From the NCBI GenBank assembly GCA_018676385.1, contig JABHEX010000054.1:1-12594 (forward strand): a DNA stretch of 12,594 nucleotides, in the 5' to 3' direction. The notes under the pieces were generated by a model, which was not told where the DNA came from, did not search any database, and saw only the letters and a list, made by a program, of their open reading frames with translations. Both the position numbers and the translations under genes were made by a program. This stretch comes from Akkermansiaceae bacterium (GTDB lineage Bacteria; Verrucomicrobiota; Verrucomicrobiia; Verrucomicrobiales; Akkermansiaceae). Numbering within the stretch: position 1 is the stretch's first letter; every line of letters starts with the position of its first letter. This document shows, piece by piece, positions 1 through 7,514 of the stretch.

Positions 1-224
1 AGATCGCGCATTCTGCTGATGGCTTCTGCAACCTCTCCGGGTGCTACATCCAAACGAATATAACGAAGGTCAAGCCCTTGGTCATCAAGAGCTGCTTGAT
101 GCATTTGTGGTGATGCGGAATGTGAAACTGGGTGCCCGATTACGGCAAGCCTCGCAGCTTTCACCGAGCCCGCGTCTAGTGTTTTGCGATTCGCCAGATC
201 AGCCAGTTGATAAACATTTTTCAT
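1..224 (-). CDS. aroE: Shikimate dehydrogenase, N-terminal part (runs off left edge)
   Basis: This is the N-terminal 74 residues of shikimate dehydrogenase, which reduces 3-dehydroshikimate to shikimate with NADPH in the cytoplasmic chorismate pathway. Reading from ATG at 224, residues 26-45 carry the family's substrate-binding signature: an AVIGHPVSHSASP stretch (the usual form is vIGnPi-HSlSP). S36 and S38 correspond to the serines that bind shikimate. The rest of the catalytic domain and the NADP-binding Rossmann domain lie outside the window. About 25 residues precede the signature, a somewhat longer leader than in E. coli AroE. The gene starts 23 bases after the gltX stop on the same strand, so the two are probably co-transcribed. 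No Shine-Dalgarno sequence is visible before the start. Function is confident from the motif; completeness cannot be judged. Confidence 0.88.
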   Translation of the reverse strand, partial: MKNVYQLADLANRKTLDAGSVKAARLAVIGHPVSHSASPQMHQAALDDQGLDLRYIRLDVAPGEVAEAISRMRD

Positions 225-247
225 GACTTTATTTATACGTTATTCAT

Positions 248-1573
248 TCAGAGAATGCAAACGGCTCTCCTTAATCTACGTACACATTCATCTTTGCCAA
301 GAATCTTAAGAATGGCACCCAGGTCTGGGCCACCAGCTTGTCCGCTCAATGCAACGCGTGTCGGAAACATCAGCTGTCCTGGTTTGGTATCATTGGCTTG
401 TGCTGTGATTCCGATGAGCTCCTTTGCATTGCCCCATGAATCTGAGACTTCAAAAGAATCTGCCAGTTTACCTAGTAAGTCTTTAGCGAAAGCATTTTTT
501 TTCACTTTGGCGAGAGCACTTTCATCATAGGGGAAATCGGGATTCAGATAGAAAGAAATGGCATTTGGTATATCGGTTAGCAACTTTACCTTTTCCTGAA
601 CCGATGCTGCGATGTTCGCGTAGTTGTCACCGCCTGTCAGTTTGGCATTTGCGACGTAAGGAGCAGCTGCGGCAGCAAACGCATCTGGTTTCATAGCCAT
701 TAGGTGCTGCTGGTTAATCCAAGTGCACTTCTCTACATCAAACTTTGCGGGCGAGCGATTCACACCTTCTAGTGAGAACCTGTCAACGATCTGATCGATG
801 CTCATGACCTCCGTCTCATCTTTGGGAGACCATCCAAGTAGTGCGAGGAAATTAAAAACTGCCGGTGCCACATAGCCATTTTTGCAGTATTCACCCAAGG
901 CGGCACCCGTATCACGTTTGCTCATTTTGGTGCCATCCATATTTAGAATCAAGGGAATGTGGCCATATGCAGGAGGTATCACGCCAAAGGCCTCAAAAAG
1001 CTGTAGGTGCTTGGGCGTGTTCATCAGGTGATCTTCCCCTCTAATCACGTGACTAATTTTCATCTCAATATCATCTACCACATTTACGAAGTGAAAAACA
1101 TACGATCCATCGGACCGTTTCACCACCATATCTGGTGTGTTCGACTCATCACGGTAGTCAATGGTGACATCACCGCAGACCAAGTCATGCACCGTCATGG
1201 GTTTGCGCTCAAAACGGAACCTCCATGCACCATCGTCTTCATAGACACGATCGTTTTCAACAAGCTTTTGAAACCATTTATCATAGATATCATTTCTCTG
1301 GCTCTGAAAATACGGGCCGTGATCACCGTCATTGTGGTTGTTTGTGTTTGGCCCTTCATCCCAATCGATCCCAAGCCATTGCATGCCGTCAAAAATCGCT
1401 TGGCGTGCTTCGTCAGTGTTGCGCGATTCATCAGTATCCTCAACACGCAGCACAAACGAGCCGTTTAGTTTTCGTGCTAACAGCCAGTTGAAGAGGGCTG
1501 TGCGAGCACCTCCAACATGAAGATATCCAGTAGGTGAGGGGGCAAAACGGGTGCGGACTTGCGTGTCATTCAC
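248..1573 (-). CDS. gltX: Glutamyl-tRNA synthetase (glutamate--tRNA ligase)
   Basis: This class I aminoacyl-tRNA synthetase charges tRNA-Glu with glutamate in the cytoplasm. The HIGH-like motif is at residues 12-22 (PSPTGYLHVGG) and the KMSKS-loop motif at 216-220 (KMSKR). Between them, around 165-185, lies the typical segment with VDDIEMKISHVIRGEDHL, and the C-terminal third is the helical anticodon-binding region ending in LGKDECVRRLRR. At 441 residues it is on the short side for the family (usually about 465-500), but the last motif matches the normal end of the protein, so I see no truncation. The start is GTG at 1573: an in-frame TAA sits four codons upstream, and AAAGAG lies five bases before the start. 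Sequence style resembles verrucomicrobial GltX. Whether it also charges tRNA-Gln cannot be told from this window. aroE follows it in the same direction. Confidence 0.96.
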   Translation of the reverse strand: MNDTQVRTRFAPSPTGYLHVGGARTALFNWLLARKLNGSFVLRVEDTDESRNTDEARQAIFDGMQWLGIDWDEGPNTNNHNDGDHGPYFQSQRNDIYDKWFQKLVENDRVYEDDGAWRFRFERKPMTVHDLVCGDVTIDYRDESNTPDMVVKRSDGSYVFHFVNVVDDIEMKISHVIRGEDHLMNTPKHLQLFEAFGVIPPAYGHIPLILNMDGTKMSKRDTGAALGEYCKNGYVAPAVFNFLALLGWSPKDETEVMSIDQIVDRFSLEGVNRSPAKFDVEKCTWINQQHLMAMKPDAFAAAAAPYVANAKLTGGDNYANIAASVQEKVKLLTDIPNAISFYLNPDFPYDESALAKVKKNAFAKDLLGKLADSFEVSDSWGNAKELIGITAQANDTKPGQLMFPTRVALSGQAGGPDLGAILKILGKDECVRRLRRAVCIL

Positions 1574-1578
1574 ATGCG

Positions 1579-1584
1579 CTCTTT
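1579..1584 (-). promoter_or_regulatory. Ribosome binding site deciding the gltX GTG start
   Basis: On the minus strand AAAGAG lies five bases upstream of the GTG at 1573. It is a partial match to the Shine-Dalgarno consensus and supports GTG as start, since no in-frame ATG exists between it and the upstream in-frame stop at 1583-1585. Confidence 0.45.
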
Positions 1585-1655
1585 AACGTGCTCAGTGATG
1601 ATGCGCAAGTATTGTCCGCTATGTTAGTTATATTTAGGAAATATGAAAAAAACAT

Positions 1656-1661
1656 TATAAT
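1656..1661 (+). promoter_or_regulatory. Perfect -10 box (TATAAT) upstream of the solenoid-protein gene
   Basis: A perfect TATAAT occurs in the AT-rich divergent gap between gltX and the 640-residue gene. Seventeen bases upstream the -35 region reads TTTAGG (1633-1638), a poor match. Transcription would start near 1668, leaving only about ten bases before the GTG start at 1679. This is inferred from consensus only. Confidence 0.45.
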
Positions 1662-1678
1662 CGATCGTATTAACAGGT

Positions 1679-3601
1679 GTGGGCCACTCACTACATGGTT
1701 TTTTGCGCAAAAGCTCTTTCTTGGGACCGCTGTTGCTGTTATTCATTGCATTCATAATGGCTGGTATAACAGCATCATATGAGGATGAAAAAGCATGTAT
1801 TTCCGGTGATGTTAGGGCTTTGCGTCGAGACAATCAAGTTGACGGAGCAGGGAAGTCTTCAGTGCTTAATTCTGTTAAGCCTGGTGTATCTGCTGCCGCA
1901 CAGCGCGAACTGAAAGTTGATATTTCCGATGCCAGCCGTAGTGTTGACGTCAATGGTAAACCAGCTAATCAATTCGCTGCTAGGCGAACCAAAAATTATG
2001 ATAGAGTTGGTATTACGAGGTCAAGTAATGCTGCCCGCCATACTGCTCCTGTTAGCGCCTCGGGGATTGCCTACAGTGGTTTACACCATCGTCTCATGGA
2101 CGAGGCATACAGTGAGGCTTTGAAAAGCTCTGAGCCGTGGAAAAACCTTTTAGCTGTGGCGCGGGAATATCACTCTAGGGGGAATAAGCGGGATGCTCGT
2201 GAGGTGTTGCTTGTTGCCGAAAAGCTTGCAATCAAGCCTTATGATCCCAGTTATTCGTCGGCATCTATCAGGGAGGTTATTAAGACAATGTTAGTGATGA
2301 AGCTGTCAGATGACGCTCATCATGCGTTGCAGAATATTGTCACCCATCGGGAGCGAGAGCTCGTTATGGCTGAGGTTTCAGCATGGTCGGCTCGCAGCGG
2401 TGATGTGGAAACTGCTAAAAATCTTGTTTCAGGAATCGTCAACCCCATAGGAAGAGATATAGCGCTGGTAGCGATTGCGGAAAGCGAGGCGTCTTACGAA
2501 GGTGCCTCGAAAGCGATGCAGACAGTGGTGATGATTACGAACAAAAGAAAAAAAGATGATGCGTATCGTCGTATTGCAATGAAGCTTGCGGCACTGAGAG
2601 ATTTTTCTGGGGCGGAGCATTCAGCAGCACTTATCCGAAATCATAGAATAATGGATAGCACCAAAGCCTCGCTCGCTCGAATTCGTGCCCGATCAGGAGA
2701 TCTAAATGGAGGCCTCCAGATGCTGAGAAATATCGGTAATACAAACATCGAAGATTCTACACTCAAGGAGCTTTCTTCCGAGCTGGCACGAGTGGGCCGC
2801 TTTTCCGATAGTAATTTAGTAGTTTCACGTATACGCGACGAAAAAGAAAAATCACATGCCATTGGTATTGTATCAGTTGAGCAGGCTAAGGTAGGGGATT
2901 TGAGTGCAGCACTGGTGAATCTATCATCTATACCTGTGGAAGCTCTACGGGATCGGGGACTTCGCTATGTCTCAGCTACAACTGCGCACAACGGTGAGCC
3001 AACTCGTGCTCACAATGTTGCTCTACGAATAGAGTCGGATCATGAGCGTGACATAGCCTATCGGTCGATTGCGCAGGCTGCTGCTGGAGATGGTGCGCAT
3101 CACCTAGCATATAATACAATGCAGAGCATATCACGAATGGATGAAAAAGCGCTGGCATTAGTTTCGATGGCACGTTACCGGCTTCGTCAAGGTGATGATC
3201 GGCAAGCGTTCACATTGCTTGAAGATGCACGCCGATCCATTCCGCGGATAACATCTTCTCATGCTAAGGATAAAGTGCGGGCAAATTTGGCACTTGTTTA
3301 TGCGGAGAGTGACGACACAGGCAAATCTCTCCCATTGGCGAAGGCTATTGCAAACCCACGTTTGCGTGACACTGCGTTGGGTAACTTGGCATACACCCTT
3401 GCAACGAATAATGATATTTACACTGCTCAGCAATCTGCCCAAGCGATTGCTACAGATAGTGTGCGGGTAATTGCGGAGGACCGTGTTGCCAGCGCTGCTG
3501 CACGGCGGATCAAGCCGCACCGAGCGCTTAAAGCATCCCGCATGCTTGGTTCAGGAAGACAGCGCACCGTCTTTCTCTTGGCGGTTTCACGAAAATCTTG
3601 A
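1679..3601 (+). CDS. Exported or membrane-anchored alpha-solenoid protein with 33-residue TPR-like repeats
   Basis: Function unknown. The 640-residue product begins with a short basic N-terminus (R10, K11) and a hydrophobic segment at about 13-32, which would act as a signal peptide or membrane anchor; there is no lipobox. Residues 34-150 are a Ser/Arg/Lys-rich, probably disordered linker. From about 154 to the end the chain is a helical repeat array with period close to 33 residues: small-residue/GD anchors fall near 241, 274, 308, 340, 373, 406, 439, 471, 505, 545, 578 and 611, each followed by Ala-rich helix, then Ile and an Arg-Asp type end. This resembles TPR or related alpha-solenoids that serve as protein-binding scaffolds. 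The start is GTG at 1679: an in-frame stop lies at 1658-1660 and the next ATG (1757) would remove most of the hydrophobic segment. No good Shine-Dalgarno is seen. It stands alone between gltX and the symporter gene. Confidence 0.85.
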   Translation: MGHSLHGFLRKSSFLGPLLLLFIAFIMAGITASYEDEKACISGDVRALRRDNQVDGAGKSSVLNSVKPGVSAAAQRELKVDISDASRSVDVNGKPANQFAARRTKNYDRVGITRSSNAARHTAPVSASGIAYSGLHHRLMDEAYSEALKSSEPWKNLLAVAREYHSRGNKRDAREVLLVAEKLAIKPYDPSYSSASIREVIKTMLVMKLSDDAHHALQNIVTHRERELVMAEVSAWSARSGDVETAKNLVSGIVNPIGRDIALVAIAESEASYEGASKAMQTVVMITNKRKKDDAYRRIAMKLAALRDFSGAEHSAALIRNHRIMDSTKASLARIRARSGDLNGGLQMLRNIGNTNIEDSTLKELSSELARVGRFSDSNLVVSRIRDEKEKSHAIGIVSVEQAKVGDLSAALVNLSSIPVEALRDRGLRYVSATTAHNGEPTRAHNVALRIESDHERDIAYRSIAQAAAGDGAHHLAYNTMQSISRMDEKALALVSMARYRLRQGDDRQAFTLLEDARRSIPRITSSHAKDKVRANLALVYAESDDTGKSLPLAKAIANPRLRDTALGNLAYTLATNNDIYTAQQSAQAIATDSVRVIAEDRVASAAARRIKPHRALKASRMLGSGRQRTVFLLAVSRKS

Positions 3602-3672
3602 CCTCTGTCGTGTTGTAATTCCTTGATTGAGTTCTTTTATCGTCAGTTGACTTACTCTACAGTGTTGTGCCT

Positions 3673-4998
3673 ATGAAGAAGATCGCACCTCATTGGCAGA
3701 TACTCATTGCGCTTATTTTAGCAACCGGCACTGCTATTGTATTCAGAAATATCACGATGACGGTTTCGCAAGATTCTGCGGCACAGAGGTTTATTATGAA
3801 TGCTATCTCGGTGAGCGAGTTTGTGGGGAAACTCTTCATTCGCGCTCTGCAGATGATTATCGTTCCCTTGGTGGTTAGTTCTGTCATTGCAGGTATCGCG
3901 TCACTAGGGGGTGTTAAGGGGTTTGGGCGATTGGGGATGAGGACGCTGGGTTTTTACGTGGGCACGAGTTTTGCTGCTATTGTGGTTGGGCTGTTGTTAG
4001 TCAATACGATTCAGCCAGGACTTGTAGATGGAAAGCCGAACGTTGAAATCCGCGAGGCACTTCAAGAAAAAGCAGATAGTGCATCTGATAAAGAAAAGTC
4101 TAAAGTTGCTGAGGCTGGTAAGCGCAAGCCGGGAGATTACGCGGATTTGTTTAAAAAAATGATCCCTGAAAATATTTTCAGTGCAGCGTCCTCAAACGGT
4201 CAGTTGCTGGGAATGATCTTTTTTGCCATTCTCTTTGCCATAGCAATGACACAATTGCCACAGGACAATATGCTACCGCTTCTGGGGAGTATTCAAGGTG
4301 TTAACGATGTTATGATTCGTGTCACGCAGTGGGTGATGATGTTTGCTCCATTGGGTGTTTTTGGATTAATGATCCCAACGGTTTTCAAAAGTGGCCCAGA
4401 GATATTTTTGAACCTAGGTAAATACTTTGGGACAGTATTGTTAGCGCTCTCGATTCATTTGTTTGTAGTTATGCCACTGGTTCTTCAGTATATTGCCAAG
4501 GTGAATCCATGGGCGCATTTCAAGGCAATGAAAATGGCGCTTCTTACCGCGTTTTCAACCGCATCTTCAGCCGCTACACTGCCTGAGACTATGCACTGCG
4601 TGCAGACAAATGCGGGCGTATCCAAGAGGGTTTCTAGTTTCACTCTTCCTCTGGGTGCTACAGTCAATATGGATGGAACTGCGCTGTATGAGTGTGTGGC
4701 TGTTCTTTTTGTAGCTCAGGTAATGGGTATAGAGATGGGGGTGGCGGCGCAGTTTGCCGTTGTGGTCACGGCATTACTGACAAGCATTGGTGTCGCTGGT
4801 ATACCCTCAGCAAGCCTTGTGGCCATTTTGCTCATTCTCAGAAGTTCAAATATACCAAACGCGGAGATGGCGATTGTGGCGTTGCTCTCAGTTGACCGTT
4901 TGTTAGACATGAGTCGTACAGCAGTGAATGTCTTTGGGGACTCCTGCGCTGCCGTCACGATAGCAAGCCTAGAAGGCGAGAAGGATGATAACTTCTAA
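3673..4998 (+). CDS. DAACS-family dicarboxylate/acidic amino acid:cation symporter
   Basis: An integral inner-membrane transporter of the dicarboxylate/amino acid:cation symporter (GltP/DctA/SdcS) family, taking up acidic amino acids or C4-dicarboxylates with Na+ or H+. Numbering from the GTG at 3667, the hairpin-1 serine motif is at 295-308 (AFSTASSAATLPET), the cation/substrate motif NMDGTALY at 334-341, the hairpin-2 tip GVAGIPSAS at 375-383, and the last helix carries DMSRTAVNVFGD at 414-425. These correspond to D394, R397, T398, N401 and D405 of the archaeal homologue GltPh. The conserved Arg (417) normally contacts the substrate's second carboxylate, which favours glutamate, aspartate or a dicarboxylate over neutral amino acids. 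Residues 116-165 form a long Lys/Glu-rich loop between TM3 and TM4. ATG at 3673 is chosen; GTG at 3667 is two codons upstream and possible. No Shine-Dalgarno is evident. Confidence 0.93.
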   Translation: MKKIAPHWQILIALILATGTAIVFRNITMTVSQDSAAQRFIMNAISVSEFVGKLFIRALQMIIVPLVVSSVIAGIASLGGVKGFGRLGMRTLGFYVGTSFAAIVVGLLLVNTIQPGLVDGKPNVEIREALQEKADSASDKEKSKVAEAGKRKPGDYADLFKKMIPENIFSAASSNGQLLGMIFFAILFAIAMTQLPQDNMLPLLGSIQGVNDVMIRVTQWVMMFAPLGVFGLMIPTVFKSGPEIFLNLGKYFGTVLLALSIHLFVVMPLVLQYIAKVNPWAHFKAMKMALLTAFSTASSAATLPETMHCVQTNAGVSKRVSSFTLPLGATVNMDGTALYECVAVLFVAQVMGIEMGVAAQFAVVVTALLTSIGVAGIPSASLVAILLILRSSNIPNAEMAIVALLSVDRLLDMSRTAVNVFGDSCAAVTIASLEGEKDDNF

Positions 4999-5086
4999 TG
5001 GCGCAAATGGTAGTGATAGATGGTAATAAAAATTACGCTCCCCAAACTTTGGTGTAGACCCTGCTCTGGAACCCTTGCAAACAATA

Positions 5087-5108
5087 GGCCCAGAGGTTAA
5101 TCTGGACC
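5087..5108 (-). terminator. Terminator-like hairpin in the tRNA-Val trailer
   Basis: An 8-bp stem with a 6-base loop lies ten bases past the tRNA CCA end. On the minus strand all eight pairs form, one as G-U; on the plus strand the same position is a C-A mismatch, so the hairpin fits a minus-strand transcript better. It is followed on that strand by TATTGTTTG, a weak U-rich run. It could also be a processing structure. Confidence 0.5.
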
Positions 5109-5117
5109 GTTTAAAAA

Positions 5118-5193
5118 TGGTGCAGGAAGAGGGACTTGAACCCCCGACCGCCTCGGTGTAAACGAGATGCTCTACCAACTGAGCTATTCCTGC
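5118..5193 (-). tRNA. tRNA-Val (anticodon UAC), CCA encoded
   Basis: The minus strand folds into a complete 76-base cloverleaf. The acceptor stem GCAGGAA pairs with TTCCTGC, followed by discriminator A and a genomically encoded CCA (5118-5120). The D arm is GCTC-AGTTGGTA-GAGC, the anticodon stem TCTCG/CGAGG encloses the loop TTTACAC, and the T arm GGGGG-TTCAAGT-CCCTC contains the usual TTCAAGT with one G-U-type pair. The anticodon TAC (plus-strand positions 5158-5160) reads GUA and, through an unmodified or modified U34, other valine codons. A terminator-like hairpin follows it. No convincing own promoter was found in 5194-5363. Confidence 0.96.
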
Positions 5194-5201
5194 ACTGATG
5201 T

Positions 5202-5222
5202 GGCTTTATGTTTGATGAAGCC
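5202..5222. repeat. Small inverted repeat just upstream of tRNA-Val
   Basis: GGCTTTAT and ATGAAGCC flank a 5-base loop, giving an 8-bp stem with one T-G pair on the plus strand (a C-A mismatch on the minus strand). It sits nine bases from the tRNA 5' end with no U-tract after it. Its role is unclear. The rest of 5194-5363 shows nothing recognisable apart from short AT-rich runs. Confidence 0.35.
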
Positions 5223-5363
5223 GCAAATCATCATGGGATGACGCGCGGACTATGTGCGGAAATGTACGTCTGATGCAAACACTTTTTTCTGCGAATTGAG
5301 AAATTGAGATAATGATGAAATCCTAAGTCGCTCATACGCCTGATTTACAGGTAGATTGGGTAG

Positions 5364-7475
5364 TCAAGGGCGCGACTTCGCTGGCGTGTGTGGATCAAAA
5401 GTAGTGCTGCGAATATGGGCGCTTGCCTTGGCGGCTTTATGGGCCTGTTTCTGCAGATGTTCCTGCATACGGAAGTGCTTGGCCCCCTTGGCGCGTTCAA
5501 TCCGCTGGCTTGAGCCGTTATCGAGGATGCGGAATGCGTTGGTATTGTCTTTGAAGGCGGAATTGAGAATTTCAATGAGGCGTTTTTTACTGGGTCTGTC
5601 CTCAATTGGGATCATGAGTTCAACTCGTTTATCGAGGTTGCGCGTCATCCAATCAGCTGATGCTATATACACAAGAGGTCTACCGCCGTGGTGAAATGAG
5701 AAGATGCGTGCGTGTTCGAGATAGCGGTCAATGATTGATACGACTTCGATGTTTTTCGCTTCTTTACGTTTGCCAGTTTTTAAGCAGCAAATACCACGAA
5801 TGTTGAGACGGATGATTACTCCCTGCTTGGCTGCCTTGTAGAGAGCCTCGATGATCTCTTTATCCTGAAGGGAATTGATTTTTGCGGTAATCTTTGCCGT
5901 CTCGCCATTTTTAGCCCGTTTTGCCTCTGCAGCAATCAGCTCTAACAGCCTTGGTTTCATATGTGTAGGTGCGGGTATGATTTTACGGAATCTTGTAAGT
6001 TTGGATCTGCCGGTAACCGCGTTAAAAAACAGTGAGGCATCCTTGCCGTATGCGGGAAGGGAAGTCAGGTAGGAGACGTCTGTATAGAGTCGGGATGTTG
6101 ATTCGTTGTAGTTGCCCGTGCCGAGATGGACATAACGTTTGAGTAGGCCATCTTCATTACGGATGACGAGGGCGATTTTTGCGTGGGTTTTTAGTCCCTT
6201 TACGCCGTAGACAATCTGGACGCCGGCACGCTGGAGCTCACCGGCACGGCTTAAGTTACGTGCTTCATCAAACCTGGCTTTTAGTTCGATGAGCACGGTG
6301 ACCTGTTTTCCGTTTTCAGCTGCTTTGATCAGGGCATCGATCACACGTGACTCGGATGCGGTTCGATAGAGAACTTGCTTGATAGCAATCGTATGAGGAT
6401 CGGAAGCGGCTTCTTCTAGGAATCGCAGCACAGGCTCGAAACTTTCGTAAGGGTGGTTGAGTAGAATATCCTTATCGGTAAGGGTAGAAAAAATTGATTC
6501 GCCGGGTTCGATGATTGGAGACGGCTGCGGCTGCCATGATTCATCACGAAGGTCATCGTAACCTGGCGTAATTGCCACGCTCATGAAATCACTCAGCGCG
6601 AGAGGGCCATTCAATGGGTATACCTCATTCGGACTGGCTCCGGTGACTTCTCGGACAATACGTTTAAGGTTTGCAGGTGCTTTATCAGGGAGTTCAAGTC
6701 GAACAGTATTGCTGGTCTTGCGTGCAGCGAGGACTTCCTCCATTTCTCCGGTCAGATCGATAACATCTTCCTCTTGCACGGCGATATCGCCATTGCGCGT
6801 GATGCGGAATGGCATTGTAGCTTTAATGGTTTCGTCGGGAAAGAGTTCGGCGCAGCAGTGAGCAACTATGGTTTCGGTTGGAACCAGAAGATCGTTTGAT
6901 GTTTTGTTGTTTTCCATCGCAGGAAGATGAACAAACCTAGGTAGTAATTCAGGCATCGGGATGAACACGTGCCTGCTAGAGTTGTCTTCGCGGTTGATTA
7001 GCTCGCACACGAGAATAATATGCATGGCTGGTAGCGAAGGCATGGGCACCTCGGGATCATATGCCAACGGGGTGAGAAGTGGAAATATTCCATTATCGAA
7101 CCGGTAGTTGAGTATTTTCAGCTGTTCAAGGGTGAGATTCTCCCACTGTGCCAGTATGAGATTTTCTTGGGCCAATTTTGGTAAAAGCTCATCATTTAAC
7201 AACGCGTATTGATCTTGGTATAAACAAGTGGCACGATCGCGAATCTTTTGTAGTTGCTGTGAGGGGGTCATGCCAGTGATGCCGCGTTTGCGGGAGCCGC
7301 TTTTTTGCATCAGGTGTAAGCCGCCAACGCGGACTTGGAAAAACTCATCAAGATTTGAGGCTGTAATGGCCAGAAACTTGAGGCGCTCCAGAAGCGGTAG
7401 TGATTCTCTCTGCGCTTCTTCAAGTACACGCTGATTAAACTCAAGCCACGATAATTCACGGTTAACGAAAGGCAT
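5364..7475 (-). CDS. ppk1: Polyphosphate kinase 1
   Basis: PPK1 reversibly makes long-chain inorganic polyphosphate from ATP, usually at the inner face of the membrane. The 703-residue product has the whole four-domain architecture: N-terminal helical domain starting NRELSWLEFNQRVL (5-18), head domain (about 115-320), and the two PLD-like catalytic domains. H431 (in THAKIAL) and H450 (in HLGTGNYN) match the two catalytic histidines of the first PLD-like domain (H435 and H454 in E. coli numbering), H431 being the likely phospho-acceptor. R371 and R401 lie in the conserved VLYRT and ELKARFDE segments. In the second PLD-like domain, RGICCL (560-565) and YLEHARI (585-591, H588) are intact. The last 40 residues form a basic tail. 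E. coli PPK is 688 residues, so length is normal. The gene lies 39 bases downstream of the Ppx-like gene on the same strand and is probably translated from the same message. No clear Shine-Dalgarno precedes the ATG at 7475. Confidence 0.97.
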   Translation of the reverse strand: MPFVNRELSWLEFNQRVLEEAQRESLPLLERLKFLAITASNLDEFFQVRVGGLHLMQKSGSRKRGITGMTPSQQLQKIRDRATCLYQDQYALLNDELLPKLAQENLILAQWENLTLEQLKILNYRFDNGIFPLLTPLAYDPEVPMPSLPAMHIILVCELINREDNSSRHVFIPMPELLPRFVHLPAMENNKTSNDLLVPTETIVAHCCAELFPDETIKATMPFRITRNGDIAVQEEDVIDLTGEMEEVLAARKTSNTVRLELPDKAPANLKRIVREVTGASPNEVYPLNGPLALSDFMSVAITPGYDDLRDESWQPQPSPIIEPGESIFSTLTDKDILLNHPYESFEPVLRFLEEAASDPHTIAIKQVLYRTASESRVIDALIKAAENGKQVTVLIELKARFDEARNLSRAGELQRAGVQIVYGVKGLKTHAKIALVIRNEDGLLKRYVHLGTGNYNESTSRLYTDVSYLTSLPAYGKDASLFFNAVTGRSKLTRFRKIIPAPTHMKPRLLELIAAEAKRAKNGETAKITAKINSLQDKEIIEALYKAAKQGVIIRLNIRGICCLKTGKRKEAKNIEVVSIIDRYLEHARIFSFHHGGRPLVYIASADWMTRNLDKRVELMIPIEDRPSKKRLIEILNSAFKDNTNAFRILDNGSSQRIERAKGAKHFRMQEHLQKQAHKAAKASAHIRSTTFDPHTPAKSRP

Positions 7476-7514
7476 TTTTAGATAATTGTATGGTTATTGT
7501 TCAAAAGTAAAAAA

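Noticed and set aside
207..530. 107-residue plus-strand open frame inside gltX
   Set aside because: It is antisense to the well-supported gltX frame, has no recognisable motif or ribosome site, and is best explained as a shadow.
3158..3520. 120-residue minus-strand open frame inside the solenoid gene
   Set aside because: The repeat periodicity supports the plus-strand frame through this stretch; the opposite frame shows no domain.
3647..3675. TTGACT and TATGAA as a possible promoter for the symporter gene
   Set aside because: The implied transcription start would fall inside the coding region, after the chosen ATG.
5023..5036. GTAAT-AAAA-ATTAC inverted repeat after the symporter stop as a terminator
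   Set aside because: The stem is five AT-rich pairs with no U-tract behind it; too weak to call.
4969..5178. Minus-strand frame spanning the tRNA-Val gene
   Set aside because: It translates through the tRNA and into the symporter 3' end; the cloverleaf explains the conserved part.
5249..5278. Minus-strand promoter for tRNA-Val (TTGCAT, 18 bases, CATAGT)
   Set aside because: Three and four of six consensus matches with a long spacer and an over-50-base leader; not better than chance in this AT-rich stretch.
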